64,000 bases of DNA from Emiliania huxleyi CCMP1516 (GCF_000372725.1 NW_005199926.1:137189-201188), one strand, 5' to 3'. Counted from the first letter of the stretch, positions 54,222 to 64,000 are shown. Notes: generated by a model not told the origin, from the letters alone. Numbers and translations are program-made.

Positions 54222-55449
54222 GACGATCGGCAGAGATGCGGGACGCACAGATCGGGCACAACGAGCGGTGCCGGTGGGGCGAGAGCGTCAGGATGCTGGC
54301 GCTTTGCCGGGCCGCCAACTCTGCAGGCCGAAGTAGATTTTTTTTAGAGCCGGCTCTAGGTTCGACCCAAATGTTAACAAACACATCTCGGGCTCACAGC
54401 AGACAGGCTCAACACAGGTGCGGAGTGTGCCGCGTGCTAGCACTATCAGGACGAAAAGAATTGAACGCAGATTCGATCGTCAAGCCACGGGACTAGTGCC
54501 GTCCTCCCATCCCTCCCTCCCGTGGTAGTTTTCTTTCTTTTGGGGGCACGGGATGGCGCGCATGGCACAAACACAGGCACACTACTACAGGCGAAAAGAA
54601 TTACCCTGAGGGAGGGTGAAGAGGATGTGGAGACAAACCAGAAAGTCGAAGAGGATTTATTCGCTGAAGAGGATTTTAAAAGACAAACCAGAAAGTCGAA
54701 TTCATGGCACGTCCGCGTCCCCCTGCGCGCCGCACACTCACATAATGATTAAATCACTCTGCCAAAAAGTTTTTCAAGTTTTGGGCCCCCCCTTTTGCCC
54801 CATTTTTTGTGCGCCCTCCCCTGGGGAGGGGCCGCCCATTGTTGGGTCCCCCCCCGGCAAAGTTGCACTTTTAAAGCCAGGGCGGCCCCCCCCCCCCCCC
54901 CAGCAGCAGAGCTCTGGTGCTGGGGGGGTCGGGACCCGCCCCCCAGCAGCAGCGCTCTGCTGCTGGGGGCCGACCCACCCCCCAGCAGCAGCGCTTTGCT
55001 GCTGGGGGGGTTCGGACCCCCCCCCCCCAGCAGCAGAGCTCTGCCGCTGGGGTGCTGGCCGATCTCTGTACAGCCAGTTGTAAGTAAGTAGCGTTCCAGT
55101 GGCGAGAATTTATGGTCGGCACCAAATCAGAGGAGAGAGGTCTCACTGCGGACCCTCCTACTGCCAGCCAGGCGGCGCGGTGAACACAACCGCCTCGAGC
55201 GTACCGCTCAAACACGAGCCGAGGGTGCTAGCCTGTAGCCGTGCCGCGGTAGGAAGTACGTCGCAGGGGGGGTGAGTTTTGACTTTTGCGGTACCCGCAA
55301 GGCACACAGCTGTAATGCACATAAATAATCGGTACAAGTGGCCTGCCCCGGCCGTGACCCCAATCCCCCTGGAGGCGCGGAGCCGCGGGAGGGCGCCAAG
55401 CGCAACGCCCACAGAGAGACACAGGACCCCGCCCATTTCTCTCGCTCGC
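54222..55449. other. Spacer with homopolymers and a hairpin array
   Basis: No gene is seen between the GT77 gene start and the end of the wall-protein gene. It includes a duplicated AACCAGAAAGTCGAAGAGGA-type segment (54640-54700) and the hairpin array at 54890-55050. Confidence 0.6.
54890..55050. repeat. Array of four CCCCCAGCAGCAG...CTGCTGGGGG hairpins
   Basis: Four successive inverted-repeat units with arms CCCCCCAGCAGCAG and CTGCTGCTGGGGG around AGCTCTG or CGCTYTG centres, spaced 35-45 nt. The C and G runs may be affected by sequencing errors. Confidence 0.75.
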
Positions 55450-58400
55450 TCATGCCTCCATCACCCTCACCACCGGCGGGAGGCCGGTCGAGAGACGCGC
55501 GGAGATGGACTTCGGGGGGCTTGCCGCTGGGATGGCGACCGTGACGCCGCCACGATCGAAATTCTCGATGTCCTTGCCGCACACGGCGGTGCGAACTATC
55601 CCCGTGTAGGCGCAGAAAGCGATGGTGACCAGTGCGCCGGCTCCGACGAGAACGCCTGCCAGGAATGAAGCGACAGAGAAGCCGACGAGGGCGAGATTCG
55701 ACGCCTCGCTAGCCTAATACAGCACAGCCGGTGAAGAGGTGGGCCGCTAGCGGGTCGAGGCCCGTTGCCGCTGCCACCTCGTAGTAGTCGCCGTGCACAA
55801 TCAGTGGCGTCGGCACCGCCTGCGGATCGGTGCATGCCTCCAGGCCGGCGGTCGCGTTGAGCGAAGGTACACTGCTAGCGTCTTGCTCGATGTGCTCCAC
55901 GGTGAGCGGGACGGCGAGGGTCGCCTCGCCGGTTCCGTTCCGCTGCAGGACCCGAGCCTGAAGCATGCCCAAGTCTGCTTGCTGCAGCCGCCGGCCTGCC
56001 ATCGCGAGGAGGAAGGCCGCATTCGAGACGTAGGCGATCGCCTCGCCGATGTCGAGAGTGAAGTCGTGCTCCCACGCCTATATTCAAAGAGGCACCTGTG
56101 GAGACATGCTTCACGGCATGGTCGAGCGTAAAGTGCTGCGGTGTACCCCATCGTCGAGGTCGAGCGTCCCCGTAAGGAGGTACTTGCTGCGGCCAATGTC
56201 GAGCAGGAGCACCTATTCGCTGGGCCGGGCTACCCCGTAAGGGGAGGAGCGCCAGAGGGGAGCGGAGAGAGGAGAGGCAGAGGGGAGTGCCGCGTCATAC
56301 AGGTCGAGCCGCCGCTGGCCGAAGAAGTTGAGGGTGAAGAGCGTCACGTGGTAGAGGCGCACGGTGATGACAGGCCCGTGTTCCGACGTCCACGCCGCGG
56401 TGAAGTCGACATTCAGGTCAAACAGCTCGAGCGTCGACGCCATCCTCGTGCTCCACCGGCCGGCGCTCGTGACCTCGCTCTCAAGAGTGACCCCGCGGAT
56501 GGCGACGCCGTTGTGCCTGCTCGACGGCTCGACAATCGCGATGCGGGGGATACGAACCCTCGTGTACAGGCTCACGGCGCCCGATCCGTGGTGCGGCACC
56601 GTCAGCGCCGCGTCGACGGGGAGCATCTCGGCGAGCCACTCGAGCGTGTCGAGCTTGTCGATCCCGTTAAGGGCGCTGTGCAGCAAGTCGGTCGAGGTCA
56701 GGCCGTACACTTGCAGGTAGATGCCAGTGACGCCCTCGTGCAGCCGCACGGGCGCGACGACAGGGTGGTGGAGGGCCGTGGAGAGGCCGTGCTCGAGCGT
56801 GCCCACCGCCCACTCGAGCTTCTCGTACGGGGCAAAGACGCTGCCTGATGCCTACACCGACGGAGCGGAGTTGGTCAGGTGTGCTCTAATCAGGTGCGGA
56901 GGCGGCATGACGCCACACCTCCTCTCCCGCCACCCCATTGATGGCCCTGAGTAGCTCCGCGCTGACTCCGGCCGCGTCACCAAGAACGCAGAGCGCGAGG
57001 CGGCCGAACGCATCCATCGGTGGCCAGTCAACCGGCGCAACGCTCCACGTGAGCGCGACGCGGCTGTCGTAGCCCACGTGCAGCCTTGCGCCCGCTGTGA
57101 GAGTCGACGCCTCGCCCAAGGCCGGGCAGTGCATGCTCGCCACCCCCTCCGCTTGCAGGTAAAAGGTGGTCCGCGTCGTGCGCTCCCACGCGCTTGCCGC
57201 CGTCTCCGAGTAGAAGCCCGCCTCGACGTAGAGGTTGCTGAGCGAGAGCCACTGCTGGCCAAAGGCGGCGGAGAGGTCGTCGTGCTGGTACTGAGCAAGC
57301 GCGCCCACAGTACCGTTGCGCGCGGCGGCGGCAGCGCTCAGCCCGTCGAGGCCCGAGATGTGCTCCTGCTCGCCAAGGGGGTGCTGGCCCTCGACGGGGA
57401 AGCTCAGCATCGTGCCGAGCACGGAGATGGTGACGTCGGCCGACACGTGGATCGCATCGGGGATGAGGGCGGCGCACGCGTCGGTGACCGTGATGGCGCC
57501 CACCGCGATCGGGCCGGCGAGGCAGGCGAGGGCCTGTGCTCGGAGAAGGCGAGGAGGCGTGAGTGGAGAGGGCGGTATGAGGCGGAAGGCGTGAGTGGAG
57601 AGGGCAGTATGAGGCGGAAGGCGTGGCTGGGCGACACCTGGCCAACGCCGAGGTCAAGCTGCGGCTCACGGTCTCCGGGAGAGCACACGGGCAGCGACTC
57701 GCACAGCAGGTCCACGAGGAGGTCGGGGGACGGCGAGGAATCGAGCGCGCCGTCGGGGGCGCCGCTGCCGGCTTCGGGAGCAGGTGACGAGGGCGGGGGA
57801 GACGGCGGCAGAGATTCGGTGGATGTCGCGGTGGGCGAGGGCGGCGGCGGTGGTGGCAGTGGCGGCGGTGGCGACGGGGACAGCGGTGAGGGTGGCGAGG
57901 GCGGGGGAGACGGCGGCAGAGATTCGATGGATGTCGCGGTGGGCGAGGGCGGCGGCGGTGGTGGCAGTGGCGGCGGTGGCGGCGGGGACAGCGGTGAGGG
58001 TGGCGAGGGCGGGGGAGACGGTGACGGCGAGATGCAGCAACCGCCACATTGCGGGCAGACGGCCAGCAAGTCGAAGTTGCCGTTCTCGCATGAGACCTGC
58101 TCCCATTGTGAGCAAGGCAGTGTGATCGTTCCAGTCGGGATGGCATGCTTGCACACCTTGGAAAGGCAAGAAAGAGGCGGCAGCGATGGAGGCGGCGATG
58201 GAGGTTGCGGAGTCGCGGGTGGTGGTGGCAGTGGCGAGGGTGGTGGTGGCAGCGGCGGAGAGGGAGGAGGGCAGCAAAAGGCCAAGCAGGACTCATCGCT
58301 GATGTAGGACTGCCACCAGCTCTTCGGCTCGCCCGGGCACACTTGCCAGGTGAAGTCGCCGGGGCAGTCGCAAGGCGGCGTCTCGCGGCAGACGGGGTGA

Positions 58401-58624
58401 TTGCCCGGGTATGTGATGCCGCCCACGATGCAGAATCGCGATTGTGGCGCGAAGTCTATGTTGCCGACGAAGCGCGCTTGCTGCGCGAGCGGGACGGAGG
58501 CGAGGGAAAGCATGGGATGCGCAGCGCTCGACGCCGACCCTGGAGCTGTTGTGTCGGTGGACAAGGAGACGCCGCAATTGAGACACGGCGGTTCCTGGAC
58601 GTCCATGGCGACAAAAGAAAACAT
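55450..58624 (-). CDS. Pherophorin-like Pro-rich extracellular membrane protein
   Basis: From the ATG at 58624 the protein has a Cys-containing head (PCLNCGVSLSTDTTAPG; CRETPPCDCPGDFTWQVC), a (P)PPSPP-rich region with a tandemly duplicated 36-residue block, and a second Cys cluster (SQWEQVSCENGNFDLLAVCP, QCGGCC). Downstream exons encode a long ectodomain: VTDACAALIPDAIHVSADVT, SLSNLYVEAGFYSETAASAW, STDLLHSALNGIDKLDTLEW and AMAGRR-like QQADLGMLQARVLQRNGTGE. The C-terminus has one membrane helix (GFSVASFLAGVLVGAGALVT) and a short tail ending VVRVMEA at 55450. This looks like a type I surface/matrix protein with Hyp-glycosylation potential. The 5' end is uncertain: the start shows no clean signal peptide and an upstream exon is possible. 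Confidence 0.65.
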
Positions 58625-58865
58625 TGCGCCGCGGATTATAACATCAAAGACCGCCGTATAAATAAATAAATAAAACGGACACGCCAAAACGAGGGGTGGG
58701 AGAAGGACAGGGCCCCACCTGCACGAGGGCGAGCAGGATCTTGGAGGACGTGGCGAGGGTGGTGGTCAGCCACAGGCAAAAGCCGCCGAAGCCCTCACCG
58801 CTGCCGTCCGCGGCGCCGCAGCGCGGAAGGCCGGGCCGCCGCCGCCTTCAACGGGCTTCGACTTG

Positions 58866-59057
58866 ATGCGTCAGCAGTCCAAGGACAGAATTGGAGCCGA
58901 AGTCAGCGAAGACGCTAAGAAGGCGTCAGTGGTGTGGGGGGAATCTGTCAAGACGGGCGAGAATCGTGAGGGTGGCCTGTCGGCAGCGGCGGTGCTGCCG
59001 TCGACGCAACCGCGTAAGCTCGTTCGGAAGGTGACGCCGCACCCCAAGAAGCAGTGA
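58866..59057 (+). CDS. Short basic open frame, possibly a terminal exon
   Basis: A 63-codon frame (RQQSKDRIGAEVSEDAKKAS, then RKLVRKVTPHPKKQ) is open upstream as well (KAAEALTAAVRGAAARKAGP), back to a CAG near 58762. It may be the last exon of a plus-strand gene or chance. The minus strand over 58700-58790 also shows a hydrophobic frame (FGGFCLWLTTTLATSSKILL), so strand assignment is unsure. Confidence 0.25.
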   Translation: MRQQSKDRIGAEVSEDAKKASVVWGESVKTGENREGGLSAAAVLPSTQPRKLVRKVTPHPKKQ

Positions 59058-59579
59058 GACGCGGAGCGTGCGCCGTCGAGTACGTTTGACGTGAGGTCGG
59101 ATAGGGCAGACTGGCCGGCAGAGGCGGCCGACACTAGGCAGCATGGTGCCGCCTCGCTGTACTGTTTAGTTTCCACGGGAGGCACCTAGCGCATCATCCG
59201 GAGTGTGCGACAACGCCCAAATTTCGGGCGTGAGGGGCGGGGCCTGCCAGAGGGTAGCTCTACGTAGAGGCTCTAGCGCTGCGCGCATGCGCGCACAGAA
59301 CTGGGCGCGGGTTTTTGCCGGCGGGGCCCGGGGTCGGCTATCCCCCGCGTACCGTCTCCTCTTTCCTCGGTCGCCGGGTGCTCGGCCCAGAGTGTTATAT
59401 ATCATCATCATCCTAAAGTTGATCCTAAGCCCGCGCTCATCTCGCACATGTCGCAACGAGAGACACACGAAATGGCGCTCTCTCCTACGGCTTTTGTACT
59501 GGGATGGGACACAGCTACGGCTTTAAGGTGCGCAAGGCCCGCGCCGCGGCTCCGCCACACCTCCCACCGTCGCCGACGA
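59058..59579. other. Spacer, no gene seen
   Basis: Contains GCGCATGCGCGC near 59281 and an AT-rich patch near 59395-59420. No exon was recognised. Confidence 0.45.
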
Positions 59580-61708
59580 TCAAGCAAGGTTCATCGGCCC
59601 CTGGGCGGCGGTGCCTCCCGCCCCCAGCAGCCCGCGCGCCCGTCGCTGGCTCAACGCCTCCGTGTACTCCGTCGCCGGCGGCAGCGCCTTCCCCTTGGTC
59701 GCGCCCTCCTGGCGCACGCGCTTCGCCGCCCACTTCCGCTCGGCTGCCTCGCACACGTCGCGCAAGTCGCGACCTGATGCGCCGTCCGACGCCGCGGCGA
59801 GCGCGCGCTGGTCGGCGGGCGGTAAGTGCGCGGCGTAGAGCTGCAGGATCGCCTCGCGCGTGCTCGCGTCCGGGAGAGGGAAGCGGACGGCGAGCTCGAA
59901 GCGCGACGTGAGGGCGGCGTCCAAGTCCTGCGGCCTGTTTGTCGCGGCGATGAGGACGGTGGAGGCGTTCGGGTCGAAGCCGTCGAGGCGGCGCAGCAGC
60001 ACCGAGAGCGAGCGGCGCGTGGCCTCGTGCATGCCTCCGGGCGCGTCGCGGCTCGTCGCGAGCGCGTCGATCTCGTCCATGAAAATGACGCTCTCGCCCA
60101 TCTCCGCCGCCGCGTCGAAGACCGCCGCCAAGTTGCGCTCCGCCTCGCCGTACCACTTGGAGACGACCGACTCGAGCGGCAGGACGAGGAAGGGTCGGCC
60201 TAGCAGCTTCGCGAGGATGCGCGCCGTCGACGTCTTGCCGCAGCCGGGAGGGCCTAGTCAATATTGAAGGGATGCTGAATGAAGGCGCGCGCAAGCAGCC
60301 CCTTGCCAAAGCCGGGAGGGCCTTCGAAGAGGATGGACCGAGCGTGCGGCGGCTCCCCCTCCTTGCGGCGGGTGCCTCGCATCACCTCGCTGTACACCTC
60401 CGGGTGGCGGAGGGGCAGCACGAGGCTCTCCTATAGGATACAAGAACGGCACCGTGTGGTCTATGATAGCGCAGTGGCGGAGGTCAGGCACGCGGCTCTC
60501 CTCGAGCGCCGCTCGCACCTCGCTGCTGCCTGCGAGACTGCCCCACTCGGGTTAGGGCTAGGGCTAGGGTGAGGGCTAGGGTGAGGGTTAGCTGCTGCCT
60601 GCCACGCTGGTTAGCTGCTGCCTGCCAGGCTGCCCCACTCGGGTTAGGGTTAGGGCTCGGGTTAGGGTGAGGGTTAGGGCTAGGGTGAGGGTTAGCTGCT
60701 GCCTGCGAGACTGCCCCACTCGGCGTCGCAGCGCGCGTCGCTCGCCGCCGCCTCCCCCGCCTCTCCTCCCGCCTCCCTCGCCCCCCCCGCCTGCCCCTCC
60801 CCCCCCTCGGCCCCAGGGAGGATCACCCGCACGCCGAGAGCCTCGAGTCGCTCAGCCGGCGAGGCGCCGCCGCCGCCTCGCCGCACCATGCCGCCGCCGC
60901 CCATGCCGCCGCCACCGATGCCGCCGCCCATGCCGCCGCCCACCACCCCGCCGCCACCGATGCCGCCGCCGTCGCCCGCGCCTCCGCCGCGCTCCTCGAA
61001 CGGGCGGATCACGTCGCCGAAGAAGGACGAGAGCATGCGCGACAGCACCGGGTCGAGGCCCTCGATCTCCGCCTCGACATCGGACGGCGCGCCTCGGCCG
61101 GCCAGCGAGCGGCCGCCTACCCGCGCGCTGCCCGAGAGGCACTCGGCGAGCGCGCGCACCTCCTTTGGCCGGAAGGTCGGACAGCCGCCCGCCGGCGCCG
61201 CAGGGCCGAGGATCTCGATCTCGGTCGCGCCACGGTGCACAAAGATGGAGAGCAGCGGCGCCTGGCCGGCGGCGCCGCCGATCGAGGCGTCGCTCAGGCT
61301 GATGGACTCGCCAGCGCCGGAGTGGGCCTCGGCAGACCATGACACGTTCGGGTACGACCGGATGAGCGCGAGCAGCGAAGATAGCGTCGCTCGTGATGGC
61401 ACGGTCGCCGTCGCTGAGCAGCGGTTGCCCTTGACGGAGAACTTAACGGAGGAGAGGATGGCATCGACCTCTCGCTCAGTTCGACCGGTGCTCCGCAGCT
61501 CTCGCCTCAGCTGCTGGTCGATCTCGCGTGTGGCCGCCGCATGAGCGGGAGACGACTCGGAGGACGCGAGCCTCGAGTTCGAGCCGGAGGCGCAAGCTGT
61601 CGCGGTTGCGGCCGCCGCAGCCGCAAGACCTGCGCGTCCTGAGGCGGTGCCGGCGAGCCGCGAGGCGACACATCCCAGGCCGTGGAAGAGAGGTGGGCAG
61701 CGGTGCAT
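59580..61708 (-). CDS. AAA ATPase, organelle-targeted, plant-type single-AAA family
   Basis: Exons 61708-60703, 60529-60501 (29-nt mini-exon), 60430-60322 and 60253-59580 phase exactly (605 aa). The N-terminus is Arg/Ala-rich and lacks acids (HRCPPLFHGLGCVASRLAG), suggesting mitochondrial or plastid import. A Gly-rich linker (GGGMGGG repeats) precedes the ATPase: HPEVYSEVMRGTR, Walker A GPPGCGKTSTARILA, a pore-type SKWYGEAERNL, Walker B SVIFMDEIDALATSRD, sensor 1 VLIAATNRPQDLDAALTSRF and the Arg finger in SRFELAVRFPLPD. The sequence SILFEGPPGxGKT with GTR upstream matches a conserved plant AAA family. The substrate is unknown. All three introns lack GT donors by phase (GC, GA, GC). Confidence 0.85.
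60522..60723 (-). repeat. AAA-gene intron of telomere-like repeats between 29-bp duplications
   Basis: Identical 29-bp copies (60695-60723 and 60522-60550) flank CCCTAA/CCCTCA/CCCTAG-type repeats (gene strand), i.e. TTAGGG-like on plus. Inner partial copies of the same boundary occur at about 60594-60645. Splicing at equivalent points of the two copies removes 173 nt and keeps the frame. Confidence 0.85.
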
Positions 61709-62228
61709 ATAAATGTGCAGCCAAGAGGCCCTGCGCCTAAGTGCGCTCTCTGAGTTGCGCGGAGCGGCTGTCTGCTCAGGGGCCCGCCCGTTCTGCTGCT
61801 CGGTGTGAACACAGTTTCTGCGCAACTCGAGATGAGAGTTCACGCGGAGTCGGCTGGGGCTATACCAGACAGGCAGGCGCAAGAAAATAAAAGAAAAGGC
61901 GCGACATTTAGCTGTTTGACCCTGTGTGGTGGCGGCGTGCCGTCCTCCCATCCCTCCCTTGGGTTTAGGTGTATTGTTGTTTCCTCCCTTGGGTTGTAGG
62001 TATGTTGTTGGCAAACCAAGACACAGAGCTCACACACCTTGGTTTGTCCGTTTTCTTTCTTTCTTTCTTTAACTGAAGTCTTCTGGGGAGCTTGCTTCCA
62101 AAAGGGTCAATGGGGGTGGAGTTCGTTGTCGATGGGACGTGTCCAGCGATCGCCGCAACCCAAGGGAGGGGACTGAGCCGGGTTTCTTCAAACAAAAAGT
62201 TTGCCAAGGCGCACGCCTCGCAAAGGCG
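61709..62228. promoter_or_regulatory. Divergent spacer between AAA ATPase and ArfGAP genes
   Basis: 520 bp between opposite start codons. A TTTATATG element sits immediately upstream of the AAA ATG on the minus strand. The spacer contains R4 copy 2 (61921-61963) and a GGGTTTAGGTGT/GGGTTGTAGGT near-duplication after it. Confidence 0.4.
61921..61963 (-). repeat. 43-nt dispersed repeat R4, copy 2 (inverted)
   Basis: Exact reverse complement of 29362-29404, here in a divergent promoter region. Confidence 0.85.
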
Positions 62229-64000
62229 ATGTCAACCCTGACGATCGCCGAGCTGATCGCCAGCGGCAAGGGCAAGCCCGACCCAGACGCCGAGGTGCCG
62301 CAGGCCATACGCGACGAAATCTTCAACGAGCTCAAAAAGAACCCCGCCAACCGGGTGCGGGCCTGCTGCACGCGCCGCTGGCGGGAAGGGACACAACTCT
62401 CCTCAGCACCCTTACCCGCTCGCAACCTCGCGCCCGGCCAGCCGCCAGAACCCGGCCGCCACCCCTCACGTCCGCTTGCTGCCGCCTTGGCCCTCGCACA
62501 CCAGCGAGACGTTGAGCTGTGTCCGGCGGCCGCCTCCTCCGCCCGCAGACTTGCTTCGACTGCACGGCCAAGAATCCGACGTGGGCGTCGGTGACGTTCG
62601 GCACGCAGATGTGCCTCGACTGCTCCGGCATTCACCGCCGCCTCGGCGTGCACGTCTCCTTCTGCCGCTCCGTATTAATGGACAAGTGGACCTACCGGCG
62701 CGCTGCTAGATCCCTCTATCCCTCTCCCGTCCCAGTCCGACACCTGCGCACAGCCTCGGCTGTCGCCCGACGCTCCGGAGGAAGCCTCGCCCGAGCCTTG
62801 CCCGCAGGCAAATCTACCGCGCCGCCCTCGGCGGCAACGCGCGCGCGCGCGAGCACTGGAAGAGGCGCGTCGCTGCCAGACCGCACTGCAGCAGACCGCA
62901 CTGTACTAGCAGCAGCGCCGTGCCAGAGACGAAGGTCACGGCTAGTCCTTCCCGACGCAACAGCATGCATGGCACACCACCACCACGCCCGACCCACCAC
63001 CAAGCACGAAACTCACCACCCCCTCCCCCTCCCCCGCCTCTCCCCCCGCCCTCCAGCCTGGCTCCCACCCCTCCCTTGCACCCCAACCCCGACGGCTGCC
63101 CCTCCGCCCCTCGCAGGTGCGGCGTCGACCCGTACCAAAAGATCGAGTCAAAGTACTCGTCCAACACGGCGCAGCAGTACAAGCGCCGCCCCTCAGAGCA
63201 GGAACCCCGCGACCTCCTCCACCGACGCGTCCACGACACGTCCGCGACATGGCCACCTCTAGGCGCCTGCTCGAGAAGGACGTCGCTGACGCCTGCTCCC
63301 GCGGCCTCACGGCGCTGCCGATGGCGCAAGGCGGCAGCGCCGCCGCCGCAAACGCCTCGGCCGCCGCCACCGCCTCGGCCGACCCCTTCGCCGCGTATCT
63401 CAACGGCACGGCGCCCGCGCCCCGTCTCCCCTCTCGCCCTCCGCCCTCCTACCCTCTCCCCTCCCGCCCTCCGCCCTCTCCCCTCTCGCCCTCCCCCCCT
63501 CCTCGCCCCAGCCCCACCCCGCCCCGCACCGCACCGCATCGGATCGGCGGCAGCGCCCCCTCCCCAACCACCCCTTCTCTCTCCCCACCAGGCATCTCCC
63601 AGGCACCGCAGCCCGTGCAAGCCCCCGCGACCGTCCCGGCGCCGCTGCCCGTCCGCACCGCGCCGCCGCCCGCAGCCGCGCCGCCGCCCCCGGCAGCCGC
63701 CGCCGCCGCAAGCGGAGGTGCGAGCAGCTCCGTCGCCGCCTCGCCCGTGTTTGGCGGCGGCGCCGCGGCCGCGTCGCCTTTCGGCAACGGCGCCGCCGCC
63801 GCCGCGCCGCGCCCAAAGCCGGCGGCGCGCAAGCCGGGCGGGCTCGGCGCGCGCAAGGTGGAGAGGGGGCCGGAGCGGGGGGAGCGGCACTCGGGCGGCA
63901 GCGCGGCCGCCGATGCCGACGCCGACGCCGCTCCGGCCGCGCCTGAGCCGACGCCGCCCTCCGCCGCGCCCACGCCTGCTCCGGCTGCCGCCGCGCCGGC
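62229..64000 (+). CDS. ArfGAP2/3-type GTPase-activating protein (3' truncated)
   Basis: Exons 62229-62354, 62549-62697, 62808-62864, 63117-63182, 63263-63405 and from 63592 to beyond the edge. After the N-terminal helix ([17 protein letters not shown]) the zinc finger is [18 protein letters not shown] then [20 protein letters not shown], the CX2CX16CX2C Arf-GAP signature with the catalytic Arg. Splicing gives [41 protein letters not shown] and [13 protein letters not shown]. The Ala/Pro-rich C-terminal part includes [12 protein letters not shown], like the KKGLGAKK motif of ArfGAP2/3, which act with coatomer on COPI vesicles. Intron 1 is GT-AG; the next four are GC-AG. Confidence 0.9.

Noticed and set aside
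60737-61000. Gly/Met-rich repeat of the AAA protein as a separate minisatellite locus
   Set aside because: It is within the coding exon and in frame (GGGMGGG), so it is a protein low-complexity linker.
1-64000. Integrated virus or Polinton-type element
   Set aside because: No capsid, integrase, DNA polymerase B or packaging ATPase signal was recognised anywhere in the window.

Overview
This is a GC-rich (roughly 65%), intron-dense eukaryotic nuclear window, most likely from a haptophyte alga (Emiliania/Gephyrocapsa/Chrysochromulina-like). Three things point there. A TIC110 plastid-import gene encodes a protein whose N-terminus is a signal peptide followed by an AFAP-type transit-peptide start, as expected for a complex red-lineage plastid. 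There are TTAGGG-type telomere-like repeats. Many proteins are large, Ala/Pro-rich and act on glycans. The species call is an inference; no rRNA or organelle marker is present. A 100-base N gap lies at 10454-10553.

Layout. 1-10 kb: 3' end of a membrane protein; a very large minus-strand gene joining sulfotransferase, exostosin-like (GT47) and a second glycosyltransferase-like region; a small STAS/SpoIIAA-like gene; and an HxRxGD glycosyltransferase gene with five cleanly phased exons. 10-24 kb: scaffold gap and dispersed repeat, heat-shock-factor gene, a short plastid protein divergent from a small ORF, a cation-diffusion-facilitator transporter, an uncharacterised type II membrane protein, a TBL/PMR5-like acyltransferase-esterase, a GT34-like transferase and an ABCG half-transporter. 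24-35 kb: repeat-bearing spacer, a YqgE/AlgH (UPF0301) gene, two unknown proteins, a second GT34-like transferase and a 2OG-Fe(II) oxygenase. 35-48 kb: TIC110 and a myosin with GYF, WW and MyTH4 domains, separated by a spacer rich in palindromes. 48-64 kb: prolyl-hydroxylase-like oxygenase, tandem GT77 transferase, pherophorin-like wall protein, AAA ATPase, and an ArfGAP2/3 gene running off the right edge.

How the genes fit together. At least eight genes act on or form extracellular glycans or glycoproteins: sulfation, O-acylation, GT34/GT47/GT77 transfer, prolyl hydroxylation and a Pro-rich matrix protein. Golgi traffic (ArfGAP) lies nearby. Eukaryotic genes are not expected to form operons, so I treat this as neighbourhood, not a proven cluster.

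The most unusual signal is in the introns. I could phase 57 introns by reading frame and, where available, by family homology. By my reading 29 start with GC, 22 with GT and 6 with GA; all end in AG. Many are 61-83 nt long. In many cases the first 9-30 nt of the intron are a diverged copy of the first bases of the downstream exon. Several also share a 3' module with a CTTCAC-type core followed by GTGAGCAG. This looks like recent intron gain by local duplication and/or an introner-like family, combined with a spliceosome that tolerates non-GT donors.
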